Source: Ignavibacteria bacterium CG1_02_37_35 (GTDB taxonomy: Bacteria; Bacteroidota; Ignavibacteria; Ignavibacteriales; Ignavibacteriaceae). Taken from it: a DNA stretch of 57,416 nucleotides. Numbering within the stretch: the stretch's first letter is position 1; each line of letters opens with the position of its first letter. Below, one piece after another: positions 45,160-53,915 of this stretch. The notes below the pieces were generated by a model, which worked only from the letters and a program-made list of their open reading frames with translations, made no database searches and was not told the DNA's origin. The stretch covers positions 1 through 57,416 of the forward strand of contig MNVA01000109.1 of NCBI GenBank assembly GCA_001871325.1. The letters are read 5' to 3'. The translations under genes and the position numbers were made by a program.

Positions 45160-45305
45160 GAAAATTTATTTTTACGGTGCAAATATAATTGTATTTGTCA
45201 TTCTTTCCCAATATTTCTTAACGTTTCACCACATTCACGTTGAAATAATTTCTCTATCCATCAGAAAAGTTTTAAATTGGAGTTTAGAATTAGGATAAAA
45301 GTAAA

Positions 45306-46049
45306 ATGGATAGAGCGATATTGGAGAAATCAATTTTAGCCCTCTTCTCAGCCTTGTTGGGAGCAGGATTAATATTTTTTATTAAATTAGATCATAAGAA
45401 ACTTTGTAGTCTCATCTCGGTATCCGCCGGCGCGCTTTTGGGGGCTGCTGTCGTTGGAATATTGCCGGAGGCATCAATAAACCTTTCGTCGTTTCAATTA
45501 ATGATTTCAACTTTCTCCGGTTATTTGCTGTTTTGGGTGATCAGTAAGTACTATTTTCATGTTTGTCCGGCTTGTTCAGCCTCTCATTTTGATGAACAGA
45601 CGACAAAAAGATTTTCCGAAATAGTTCTTCTGCTTTTTACTGCTTTGTCTTTCCATTCCTTTTTGGATGGAATAGCGCTATCCACCGGTGGAATTACAGC
45701 GCAAGGGAAAGCGAATTCAATTCTTATTGCAGTACTCGCTCATAAATTCCCGGAAGGATTGGCGCTGGCTTCTTTGATGGTTGGAGCGAACTATGCAAAG
45801 AGCAAAATAATCAAATATGTTTTTTTAGTTGAATCAGCAACGGTACTTGGAGCGCTTGTCGGGGATATATTCCTCGCAAAATATTTTAATTTGTATTGGC
45901 TGGCATTTGTTGAAGCCCATATCGCAGGAGGTTTTGTGTACTTATCCTTCCATGCGGTTTTCGGTGAATTATTGAAGAATCACAAAGCATTGGTTATCAT
46001 TTCATTCATCACCGGTTTATTGGTTATCTTTGGAGTGAGCTTAGTATAA
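45306..46049 (+). CDS. ZIP-family divalent metal transporter
   Basis: 247 residues and eight predicted helices. The metal-site helices are clear: FHSFLDGIALSTGG (helix 4) and HKFPEGLALASLM (helix 5). It would import Zn2+ or related ions. The cytoplasmic loop, which is His-rich in many ZIPs, here carries CPACSASHFDE, a possible metal-binding CxxC. It is an isolated gene between two tRNA-Ser genes, so it probably has its own promoter. Confidence 0.93.
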   Translation: MDRAILEKSILALFSALLGAGLIFFIKLDHKKLCSLISVSAGALLGAAVVGILPEASINLSSFQLMISTFSGYLLFWVISKYYFHVCPACSASHFDEQTTKRFSEIVLLLFTALSFHSFLDGIALSTGGITAQGKANSILIAVLAHKFPEGLALASLMVGANYAKSKIIKYVFLVESATVLGALVGDIFLAKYFNLYWLAFVEAHIAGGFVYLSFHAVFGELLKNHKALVIISFITGLLVIFGVSLV

Positions 46050-46098
46050 TTAGGAATTGAGAATTACGAATTAGGAATTATAAACTCTTTTAGATTAC

Positions 46099-46187
46099 GG
46101 AGAGATGGCAGAGCGGTTGAATGCGGCAGTCTCGAAAACTGTTATACTGGGTAACCGGTATCGAGAGTTCGAATCTCTCTCTCTCCG
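46099..46187 (+). tRNA. tRNA-Ser (anticodon CGA)
   Basis: 89 bases. Acceptor GGAGAGA / TCTCTCC is perfect. The anticodon stem GCAGT/ACTGT carries loop CTCGAAA (anticodon CGA); the variable arm is long (ATACTGG..CCGGTAT); the T-arm is GAGAG-TTCGAAT-CTCTC. CCA is not encoded. Confidence 0.95.
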
Positions 46188-46191
46188 CACT

Positions 46192-46226
46192 AAATCCTTT
46201 AAACATTAATTGTTTAAAGGATTTTT
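46192..46226 (+). terminator. Rho-independent terminator after tRNA-Ser(CGA)
   Basis: A perfect 14-bp stem (AAATCCTTTAAACA and its complement, loop TTAAT) ending in a T-run. Confidence 0.85.
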
Positions 46227-46270
46227 AGTTTTAAATTGTTCATCATCATTTAACTATTTTTAGAGTAAGT

Positions 46271-47056
46271 ATGAATCTCTTCAATCTTAACAAACCAATC
46301 ATCGGGATGATTCATGTGGATGCATTACCCGGAACTCCAAAGTACAACGGGAGTGTAAAACCCATAATCGAAAAAGCGAAATCGGAAGCGCTGATTTATC
46401 AATCGCTGGGTGTACCGGTGTTGATGATCGAGAATATGCATGACGTACCATATTTAAACCGGAATGTCGGTCCCGAAATAACTACGTTAATGAGCATAAT
46501 TCTATACGAAATTAAACGAACTATTAACCTGCCGCTCGGCATCCAAATACTGGCGGGAGCAAACAAAGAGGCGATCGCATCTGCACATTCTGCCGATGCT
46601 GATTTTATCCGCGCGGAAGGATTTGTATTTGCGCACGTTGCCGATGAAGGAATGTTTAATTCCGACGCGGGAGAGTTGCTGCGTTATAGAAAAGAGATCG
46701 GTGCAGAAAATATTTTAGTTTTTACCGACATAAAGAAAAAACATAGTTCACATTCGATAACCGCAGATATTGATATTGTTGAGACTGCCAAGGCAGCGGA
46801 ATTCTTTTTGAGTGACGGCGTTATTATTACCGGAAGCAGTACGGGAAGCGAACCTTCGTTAACAGAAATCAGATCGGTAAAGAGTAAGGTAGGATTGCCG
46901 GTGCTTGCAGGTTCGGGAATTACTGCCGAAAATATTAGTACATATCTTGCATATTGCGATGCTTTCATCATCGGTTCATATTTTAAGCAGGAAGGGAAGT
47001 GGTTTAATCCGATTGATCCGGAGAAAGTGAAAATATTGTTGAGTAAAACCAAATAA
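46271..47056 (+). CDS. BtpA/SgcQ-family TIM-barrel protein
   Basis: 261 residues. The family motifs IGMIHVDALPGTP at the start, IENMHDVPYL near residue 58, and AGSGITAENISTYL near the C-terminus are plain. The fold is a (beta/alpha)8 barrel. In cyanobacteria BtpA affects photosystem I stability, but relatives in heterotrophs lie in sugar or nucleoside gene clusters and their reaction is unknown. No neighbouring gene suggests a pathway here. The downstream 107 bases have a repeat-like GCCGCTGAGGCAAGG stretch. Confidence 0.9.
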   Translation: MNLFNLNKPIIGMIHVDALPGTPKYNGSVKPIIEKAKSEALIYQSLGVPVLMIENMHDVPYLNRNVGPEITTLMSIILYEIKRTINLPLGIQILAGANKEAIASAHSADADFIRAEGFVFAHVADEGMFNSDAGELLRYRKEIGAENILVFTDIKKKHSSHSITADIDIVETAKAAEFFLSDGVIITGSSTGSEPSLTEIRSVKSKVGLPVLAGSGITAENISTYLAYCDAFIIGSYFKQEGKWFNPIDPEKVKILLSKTK

Positions 47057-47163
47057 CGCATTGTGCCTTTTTTGCCGCTGAGGCAAGGAAGACACAAAGA
47101 ATCACCAAGAAATATTTTAATATTGTGTAGAACATTTTTTACCAGAACTATTTGTTTTAACAG

Positions 47164-49539
47164 ATGAACCCAAAATTACTTTTAATTTTATTATTTGCCG
47201 GAACTTCAATTCTTCTTCCGCAAGAAAAGCAGTTTGATGTAGACGGAATAAAGAATGCAGCGGTTACTCCTGCCGGTATTGTTTTTACCGATTTGAAAAA
47301 TTCAGCGCTTTATCTTGAAAAGAATAGTGAACCGGTTTTCTTAACTTCTTCTCCCGGAAGCGGACTTTATTATTCTCTTTCCACTGATAAACAAACTATC
47401 GGGTACAAACAGATTGACCAAAACGGAAATCAAATTCCTTCTTTAATTGATCTTACGACTAAGAAGATCACCCCTTTGCACTCAGCAGTAAAATTAGCAG
47501 GACAAGTTAGTTTTGCTAAGGAAGGTACGACTGCTTTTACAATTGATAATGAATTGATTATTCGAAAGAACGTTTCTGAAATGAAATATGATTTGGGAAC
47601 GTATGCCAATATGGCCCCAATCTCTCCCGATGCCCGATATGCTGCATACAATGATAACAATGATCAGTTATATTTGTTGGATTTACAAAGTAGCGAAAAG
47701 CGAAAGATCACCAATGGTGGTGGAGGATACTTCAATCCAATATGGTCGCCGAACGGAAAGAAATTATTATACTCCAGTTTAGGCGCAACATTGAAAGTAT
47801 ATGACTTAGCGAATGACTCAACATATAAAATAACCGAAGAAGCATATTCACCGGCGTGGTCGAATGATTCCCGGTGGATCATTTTCTATAAAAAAGAAAT
47901 AAAGAATTTAGAACTGCTCAACAGTGATCTTTATCTATCATCGTTTGATGGGACAAAACAAACACGACTAACATTTACAAAAGATCAGTTTGAGTGTGAT
48001 CCTTCTTTCGGATTAACTGACGATGAAGTAATTTATTCTAAGTTTGAAAAGGGAACAATTGTTAAGGCGGTTCTTTCTCTTCAAGATCATTCGTTAAAAG
48101 TTAAATCAGAATTGAACTTGAAAGTTAAACCGATCGAAATCCCATCGCCTAATCTTTACAAAAAGACGCTGGATGTTGACACCCTTGATATTCCCTACAT
48201 CAATCAGGTTTTCGATACTCCTGATTATTACAACGGAAGCGCCGCGTGCGGACCAACATCAGCAATGATGATCGTAGCATTTTATAAAATATTACCGGTG
48301 TGGAATATTACTTGTTCCTGGCCCTCAAGTCACAATAGTCCTTACGGAAAATATATTTGCGAACCTTACCGCTTTAGACTAACGAATTATGTACTAACAG
48401 CGAACGATCCGAATGATAGACCTTCGCAAGGAGCTTACGGATATATGTGGTCGGGTACAAGTCCCTATTCAAGCATGGCAAGTTTTTATATTAAACATGG
48501 AATCGCAGCAACACGAGCAGATGAACCTTCATATCAAACGGCATTGGATGAGGTGAATACCGGAAGACCATACACAATCTGCAACGGATTAACTACGGCG
48601 GGGCATATAATTGTTGCGCACGGAACAGCCACGCAATCGCACACGCTTATCTTTAATGATCCCTACGGCGATAAAAACATTCCCGGTTACCCGAATTACT
48701 TTGGGAAGAACGCTAAGTATGATTGGCCCGGATACAATAACGGTTACAAGAATTTGAATACGGTCTATTGGAGTGTTTCTACAAATTATACAAAACCGGA
48801 AACATCGGACACGCTGATTGATGATCTCGATTTTGCGAACGGCTTTTACATGAACAACAAAGCGCCGGTTACGATGAACTCATGGAAGGATATGAACCAG
48901 GGGTATAACGGACATTTCTGGTATTCACTTACTACTTTAAAGCCGATGGATAGTTGTTACGCTACATGGACGCCGAATATTCCACAAACCGGATATTATG
49001 AAGTGTCCGCATACATTGCTTACAGTCAGGCGGAAGCAGCTAAGTACAAAATTTATTCTCTTAAGGGATTGGATACCCTTGTAATTAACCAGAAGGAAAT
49101 TAAAGATGCATGGGTCTCGCTCGGCAAATATCAATTTGAAAAAGGGAACAGCGGGTATGTACATCTTGGCGATGCAAGCAGTATTGCAGGAGAGGCGATT
49201 GTATTCGATGCGGTGAAATGGAGTTATGTTGATTCAATTGAAACTGCAATTGATGAGCAGGATATTTCTAATCCGAAAGAGTTTAGACTTGAGCAGAATT
49301 ATCCGAATCCGTTTAATCCGGTAACAGTAATCAGTTGGCAGTTGGCAGCAGGGAGTAACGTAACATTAAAAATATATGATGTATTGGGAAATGAAGTTGC
49401 TGCACTTGTGAATGAGTTTCAGAAGGCGGGAGAACATTCCATCACCTTTAGTGCTTCGCAGTTAGCGTCCGGTATTTATATCTACCGGATAAACGCGGGT
49501 GGTTTTTCTGCATCGCGAAAGCTGATACTATTAAGGTAG
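47164..49539 (+). CDS. Secreted multidomain protein: TolB-like propeller, C39-type peptidase, golvesin-like domain and type IX sorting signal
   Basis: 791 residues. A signal peptide (LLLILLFAGTSILLP) is followed by beta-propeller-like repeats with the PD40 motif (SPDARYAAY, WSPNGKKLLYSS) over residues 25-330. Residues 342-515 form a papain-like C39/NlpC-like peptidase domain: nucleophile Cys362 in AACGPTSAMM, candidate His in IIVAHGT/SHTLIFNDP. Then comes a golvesin C-terminal-like beta domain (TPNIPQTGYYEVSAYIAY) and finally the type IX secretion sorting domain, with LEQNYPNPFNPVTVISW and a C-terminal RKLILLR. The product should be delivered to the cell surface or medium. The substrate is unknown. 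Confidence 0.88.
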   Translation: MNPKLLLILLFAGTSILLPQEKQFDVDGIKNAAVTPAGIVFTDLKNSALYLEKNSEPVFLTSSPGSGLYYSLSTDKQTIGYKQIDQNGNQIPSLIDLTTKKITPLHSAVKLAGQVSFAKEGTTAFTIDNELIIRKNVSEMKYDLGTYANMAPISPDARYAAYNDNNDQLYLLDLQSSEKRKITNGGGGYFNPIWSPNGKKLLYSSLGATLKVYDLANDSTYKITEEAYSPAWSNDSRWIIFYKKEIKNLELLNSDLYLSSFDGTKQTRLTFTKDQFECDPSFGLTDDEVIYSKFEKGTIVKAVLSLQDHSLKVKSELNLKVKPIEIPSPNLYKKTLDVDTLDIPYINQVFDTPDYYNGSAACGPTSAMMIVAFYKILPVWNITCSWPSSHNSPYGKYICEPYRFRLTNYVLTANDPNDRPSQGAYGYMWSGTSPYSSMASFYIKHGIAATRADEPSYQTALDEVNTGRPYTICNGLTTAGHIIVAHGTATQSHTLIFNDPYGDKNIPGYPNYFGKNAKYDWPGYNNGYKNLNTVYWSVSTNYTKPETSDTLIDDLDFANGFYMNNKAPVTMNSWKDMNQGYNGHFWYSLTTLKPMDSCYATWTPNIPQTGYYEVSAYIAYSQAEAAKYKIYSLKGLDTLVINQKEIKDAWVSLGKYQFEKGNSGYVHLGDASSIAGEAIVFDAVKWSYVDSIETAIDEQDISNPKEFRLEQNYPNPFNPVTVISWQLAAGSNVTLKIYDVLGNEVAALVNEFQKAGEHSITFSASQLASGIYIYRINAGGFSASRKLILLR

Positions 49540-50298
49540 AAAACTGAAAGTAACCTTCAAGGTTATAGTATTTGGGAATGTAAGCAACCTTGAAGGTTTA
49601 AGTGAAATATTTTATAGGTCGATATTCTGAACCAACATCAATTATACTTTGGTCGAAAGGGAGTTTCGACGTATAATAACCGTCTAATAAATTTTTGTTG
49701 TTAGCGCAAAATAATTCTTGCGTAGTGTATAATTCATGTTTAATTTTACAACGGTTACGGTTGAATATATTAGCCGTAACAAATTGTTCTTTGAATAGTT
49801 GAATCTTTCCCGGTTGTTTTATTTAGATAATTGAAATTGTTGTGTTTTTTCGTTGTATACCTTTTGGCAGAATCTTTAGGTGTGGAAAAAGCCTGATGGG
49901 GCATTCTATTCTCTTACAACATTGGAGGCGCTAAGCTTATCTTTTGTTATATCGTTTTGCTTAAAGGGAAGATTTCTTCTATGATGGTTGATGGAGTATG
50001 TTTGATGGATTATGGTTGATGGATTATGGTTGATGGTTGATGGTTGAGGTAATACTATTATTCGTTCAGCATACAAAATACATTTACCGGTTTAATTGTG
50101 TGTTTGATTGACCAAATGGTTTAATCAGATGCTTCAATTTTGTTCACTTCTTAAAGTCACATTTCTATAAAAATATTCCCGTTATTAATTGCAGATAAAT
50201 TGGTCGCTTGTCATCAGTCAGGTGTCAATGATCAATATAAGTCACCGACTGTTATTGTAAAGTAAGTTAGGCAGAAGGATTTCTCATTTTTATCGAAT
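49540..50298. other. Gene-free stretch with hairpins and a TGATGG tandem repeat
   Basis: About 760 bases with no supported gene. It contains a hairpin pair AACCTTCAAGGTT (49552-49564) and AACCTTGAAGGTT (49586-49598), a GTTACGGTT..AGCCGTAAC hairpin near 49755-49785, and TGATGG-rich short tandem units at about 49982-50047. I looked for a conserved RNA and could not name one, although the segment from about 49840 to 49960 has mixed composition that could fit a structured RNA. Confidence 0.5.
49982..50047. repeat. Short tandem repeat of TTGATGGATTATGG-like units
   Basis: Units of seven or fourteen bases (GGTTGAT, GGATTAT) repeated about eight times in a row. They look like slipped-strand products. 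Confidence 0.7.
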
Positions 50299-50592
50299 GA
50301 CTTTCTTTGCAAATAAAAGTACTCCGTAGATGCGGCAAAAGACTTTCCGTACTGAAAAATGTATTGCTCAGACAAACCGATGGACTTTCCGTAAGGAAAA
50401 AAGGACTCCGAAGTAACAGCGAAAGACTTTCCGTACACGATAAAAGACTCAGAAGTACCAACAAAGGACTTTCTGTAAGGAGTAAAGTACTCCGAAGTAA
50501 CAGTAAAGGACTTTCTGTACACAGAAAAGTGCTGCTCAGGTGCAAAAATGGGTTTTCCGGGTTCGGGAAAGTGGATTTAAGTAACGAAAATA
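50299..50592. repeat. 42-bp tandem repeat array, about seven copies
   Basis: Copies begin at 50299, 50341, 50383, 50425, 50467, 50509 and 50551, exactly 42 bases apart. Each starts GACTTTCYGTA and has an ACTCCGAAGTAACAG-like centre; the outermost copies are the most diverged. As 42 is a multiple of three, all the frames lacking a stop in the unit remain open on both strands, so open frames here are not evidence for a gene. Confidence 0.85.
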
Positions 50593-50801
50593 GCTATTCT
50601 TAGAGCAGTAATGTGCGAAAAGGATCAAATAACGAACTATTTTCTGTTTGGGACTACAACTTTTGGGGTTGGGATTATGAATTAGGTTCAGCCAAAGGTT
50701 GACTGGTATGATTAAGATTAGGATTGAAATAAGATGGGAGAATTGGATCAATTTATTATAGCTAAGTAGATTGCATTATCAACAAATAACGAGGTGATAC
50801 T

Positions 50802-51494
50802 ATGTCCGATGATCAAAATGGTGTTCATGTTTCAAGAACGGTGTTATTCAAAGTGGCTGATAAAACACATGAAACAACGAAGGGGCTTGAGAAATTAGCG
50901 CTTTCGGGGTTAACTACGGATTACTACGCCGCTTTTGCAGCTAATATTCTGCTTGCGAAAAACTTTAAGACTTCTGATGAGGTTAAAAAAGCAAACGCAA
51001 AGAAACTTTCCGAAGTGAAGAAAAAGTGTGAGGAATGTTTCAATTGGGTTAAGAAACTTCAATTCTACATAAAGAGAGCTTTTAATGAAGGCTCACCCCA
51101 ATGGAACGAATTACCCGAAAAAATTTCCGAAGCTAAAAAAGATGAAGCGGAGATGTTGGATCTACTTCCCGCAACTTTTACTCTTACCGATAAATACGCC
51201 GTAGAGTTAAAAGCTAAAGGAATGCCGACGGATTATAAACTTACCGGTGAAACGCTTAAAGGTGAACTTGAAACCATTACAAAAGAGCATGGTAAGATGG
51301 TTGAGCAGAGCAAAACCTACACGGTACAGCGGAAACTAGCGCATAGAAAAGTCTATGATACCGTTAACGAAATAAATGAACTCGGCAGGCAGGAATACCA
51401 GGACGACCCGGTAACGCTGAAGCTGTTCAAGTCCCAATGGCCGCAAGCCAAAGAGAAGGAAAACGGAACGGATACTCCGCCGGTTGTGCAGTAA
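50802..51494 (+). CDS. Helical protein of unknown function
   Basis: 230 residues with no signal or membrane helix, rich in Lys/Glu and predicted almost all helical, with heptad-like stretches (VKKANAKKLSEVKKKCEECF, LKGELETITKEHGKMVEQS). An AACGAGGTGATACT ribosome binding site precedes ATG 50802. The sequence of CEECFNWVKKLQFYIKRAF is distinctive but I do not know the family. It is isolated: a tandem repeat array lies upstream and a short repeat-rich gap downstream. Confidence 0.7.
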   Translation: MSDDQNGVHVSRTVLFKVADKTHETTKGLEKLALSGLTTDYYAAFAANILLAKNFKTSDEVKKANAKKLSEVKKKCEECFNWVKKLQFYIKRAFNEGSPQWNELPEKISEAKKDEAEMLDLLPATFTLTDKYAVELKAKGMPTDYKLTGETLKGELETITKEHGKMVEQSKTYTVQRKLAHRKVYDTVNEINELGRQEYQDDPVTLKLFKSQWPQAKEKENGTDTPPVVQ

Positions 51495-51752
51495 AAAGTA
51501 GAAAATTCAAAGGACGTCAATGGTCAAGAGTCATTTGTCATTGATGATTAGTCATTGGTCTTAAACTGATTACTGATAACTGAATACTAAAAGGGGTGAT
51601 GGACTGGATGAGGGCGGTTCATCATCCTGATTTATTTGGAAGCATAAACATGGAATACATGGAAGTAACTGCACATAGATTATATTCTTTAATTAACTAA
51701 AGGATGCATAAAAAGTAATGGATGTTTTTTAGAAATAAATAAAGGTAAAAAA
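51495..51752. other. Gap with short TCATT/TGGTC repeats
   Basis: 258 bases without a gene. The segment 51518-51565 is built from TGGTCA, GTCATT and GATTAGTCATTGG-type units of the kind scattered between genes in related genomes; the rest is unremarkable. The AT-rich tail should hold the start signals for the DUF1883 gene. Confidence 0.5.
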
Positions 51753-52022
51753 ATGAATTTTCTTCATTATGATTTGAATTTATCAACTAATGATATTGTT
51801 GAGGTTACTCTAGATAAACAAGCAAATGTACGTTTGTTAGATGATAGTAATTTTTCCAAATATAAATCGGGAAGTCAACATACTTATTACGGTGGTCTTT
51901 CTAAAACAAGTCCCGTCAGAATTTCAGCTCCACATTCTGGTCATTGGCATTTAGTCGTTGATTTAGGTGGATATCCTGGAACTGTGAGAGCTTCAGTCAG
52001 AACTCTCGGAGGTGGCAAATGA
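51753..52022 (+). CDS. DUF1883 domain protein
   Basis: 89 residues, the whole of which matches the DUF1883 pattern: FLHYDLNLSTNDIVEVTLD at the start, the HTYYGGLSKTSPVRI core, and the PHSGHWHLVVDLGGYPGTV motif near the end. The domain is a small beta-sandwich of unknown function, sometimes fused to TIR or other effector domains, so a sensor or ligand-binding role is possible. Its last codon overlaps the start of the membrane-protein gene in an ATGA arrangement, so the two are translationally coupled. Confidence 0.85.
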   Translation: MNFLHYDLNLSTNDIVEVTLDKQANVRLLDDSNFSKYKSGSQHTYYGGLSKTSPVRISAPHSGHWHLVVDLGGYPGTVRASVRTLGGGK

Positions 52023-52405
52023 GTGAAAATCAATACTCTACAAATGAATCCCAATTTCTTCCTGAAATTAGAAAAGGTAGAGTAAAAACTCTTACTATTC
52101 ACGAAGTATCAGAGACAGAACTAAATGTTCTAGCTCAAGGTTCTCCCAACTCAATTCATCTTAATTTTTCTATTGGTTTGTTCACATTAGCGTCATCTTT
52201 TTTAATTTCATTATTAACTACTAATATTGAATCTGATCGAGTATTCATGATATTCGTAACTGTTGTTACAATAGGATTTATTTCATCAATCATTTTATTT
52301 TTTCTGTGGATAAAAGATTATAAATCAATTAAAAAAGTTGTTGAAGAAATAAGAAAAAGATTACCCCCCGAGGGAGAATCAAAAAGTATAAGCGGAAAAA
52401 CATAA
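52019..52405 (+). CDS. Two-helix membrane protein coupled to DUF1883
   Basis: 128 residues: a cytoplasmic head of about 55 residues (TLTIHEVSETELNVLAQGS), two adjacent membrane helices (FSIGLFTLASSFLISLL and VFMIFVTVVTIGFISSIILF) and a basic helical tail (KSIKKVVEEIRKRL). No family is recognised with certainty. The architecture of two helices next to a small soluble partner is seen in membrane-acting effectors of antiphage modules, but also in harmless membrane proteins, so the role is undecided. Confidence 0.75.
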   Translation: MSENQYSTNESQFLPEIRKGRVKTLTIHEVSETELNVLAQGSPNSIHLNFSIGLFTLASSFLISLLTTNIESDRVFMIFVTVVTIGFISSIILFFLWIKDYKSIKKVVEEIRKRLPPEGESKSISGKT

Positions 52406-52441
52406 CCAACAAATCAGACTGATACTGTTTAGCTTTCGGTA

Positions 52442-52486
52442 TTTGTGATTTTCTTAGTTCTTATTTTTAATGGTAATTAACAAACC
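52442..52486. repeat. Left copy of an imperfect 45-bp direct repeat around the DUF4062 gene
   Basis: Best-conserved part is 52462-52486 (ends GGTAATTAACAAACC), matching 53750-53774 at 23 of 25 bases; over 45 bp there are about eight differences. Confidence 0.6.
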
Positions 52487-52528
52487 GCAGGAGCGGGAGA
52501 AATAATATTTGTAAATATTGGATAGATT

Positions 52529-53677
52529 ATGAATAAAACAAAAATATTCGTGAGTTCTACATGTTTTGATTTGGAACAAATTAGGGAGGATCTACGTAAG
52601 AATATTTTAGAGATGGGACATGAGCCAATCTTAAGCGAGTTACCTACTTTCTCAGTGCTTCCAGATTTAGACACATTATCTAACTGTAAAAGAAATGTCA
52701 AAGAGAACAGTGATATTTTTATTTTAATAATTGGCGGAAAACGGGGATCAATTGATCCAGCTTCAAAGAAAAGTATTGTCAATATAGAATACGATATTGC
52801 TATACAAAACCATAAAGATGTATTTGTTTTCGTTGACGAACGTATATACAATTTATTAAAGGTATGGCGTACAAACAAAGATGCTGATTTTTCATCAGTA
52901 GTTGAAGATTCATATGTGTTTGAATTTATTGAGTCAATAAAAAACAATAAAAGATGGATATTTACTTTCAAGAAAGCTGATAATATTGTAGATGTGATCA
53001 AACTTCAGTTATCAAATTTTTTAAAATATTTGGTTGATAGAAAAAATTCAGGAAAACTTGATCCACTGAAGGAATTTATGCATGAATCAGAAGAGGCGAA
53101 ATTAATTGCACTCGAAAAGCCACGCTTTTGGGAGTATACTCTCACTTCAGAGTTACTAAAAACAAAATTCAAAAATGTAGATAAAAAATTCAGAGAACTT
53201 GAGAGTGGGCTATGTTTTACTAAATCCAACAGATTAGATTCTTTGAAGTATTTTCATCAGATAAGTCCAAAGATTAGTGATTTAGTAAAAATTGCCCGCG
53301 TGATGGCGAAAATTATTAATGAGGAAATTCCCAACTCTTGGGGACTCCCTGGTGTTGCTGGAAATCCTTATGAAATTAAAGAAGCGGTAGATAAATTGTA
53401 CAATGTTTGTTTAACCGCCTTTGATTGGGAAGTAGAAATGAGTTCGCTTGATCCACCAGATGGTTTTCAATATCTTAGTAGTTTAATGAAGGGGTGTGGT
53501 AAAACAATGTATGAATCAGTTAGAGAAATTCCAATAAAATTGGAAGAACCATTCTTAAAGGAGAATCCTGAACCAGGCAGCTATGAAATTCACATTGAAT
53601 TTAAAAGTCCACCCAATCTAGAAGAAATTGGTCAAGAAATGAATCGGTTATCAAGAAACACTGAGTTATTCATGTAG
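52529..53677 (+). CDS. DUF4062 domain protein
   Basis: 382 residues, cytoplasmic. The N-terminal domain (residues 4-95) is DUF4062: KIFVSSTCFDLEQIREDL, then a central acidic region and EYDIAIQNHKDVFVFVDE. It resembles a TIR/SLOG-like Rossmann fold and is often found at the N-terminus of large defence or signalling proteins. The C-terminal 200 residues are not recognised. The gene is bracketed by imperfect direct repeats, and its codon use is AT-rich like its neighbours. Confidence 0.85.
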   Translation: MNKTKIFVSSTCFDLEQIREDLRKNILEMGHEPILSELPTFSVLPDLDTLSNCKRNVKENSDIFILIIGGKRGSIDPASKKSIVNIEYDIAIQNHKDVFVFVDERIYNLLKVWRTNKDADFSSVVEDSYVFEFIESIKNNKRWIFTFKKADNIVDVIKLQLSNFLKYLVDRKNSGKLDPLKEFMHESEEAKLIALEKPRFWEYTLTSELLKTKFKNVDKKFRELESGLCFTKSNRLDSLKYFHQISPKISDLVKIARVMAKIINEEIPNSWGLPGVAGNPYEIKEAVDKLYNVCLTAFDWEVEMSSLDPPDGFQYLSSLMKGCGKTMYESVREIPIKLEEPFLKENPEPGSYEIHIEFKSPPNLEEIGQEMNRLSRNTELFM

Positions 53678-53729
53678 ATATTTGTATATCTCCGTTCTGC
53701 CAACGAGATAGTAATAACCAATTTGGTAC

Positions 53730-53774
53730 TTTGTTATGTTTTAATTTCATATTTTTTATGGTAATAAACAAACC
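53730..53774. repeat. Right copy of an imperfect 45-bp direct repeat around the DUF4062 gene
   Basis: Aligns without gaps to 52442-52486; best in the last 25 bases (ends GGTAATAAACAAACC). Confidence 0.6.
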
Positions 53775-53871
53775 ATCTTGCAGAAGTAAAACGTAAATGG
53801 AAGAAATTAAATAATTTATAAGGCAGTGTTGGGTTTTAACAAAACACGGCGTTAGGTAAAGTAAAGCTCCA

Positions 53872-53915
53872 AACCTTCGAGGTCTGCGTTCAAAATGGAT
53901 TAGACCTCGAAGGTT
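53872..53915. repeat. 44-nt hairpin repeat, copy 1
   Basis: Arms AACCTTCGAGGTCT and AGACCTCGAAGGTT pair perfectly over 14 bp; loop GCGTTCAAAATGGATT. Preceded by CGGCGTTAGGTAAAG. Confidence 0.88.

Noticed and set aside
50232-50603. Open frames on both strands across the 42-bp array as protein genes
   Set aside because: The frames stay open because the repeat unit is a multiple of three without stops; no ribosome binding site or domain supports any of them.
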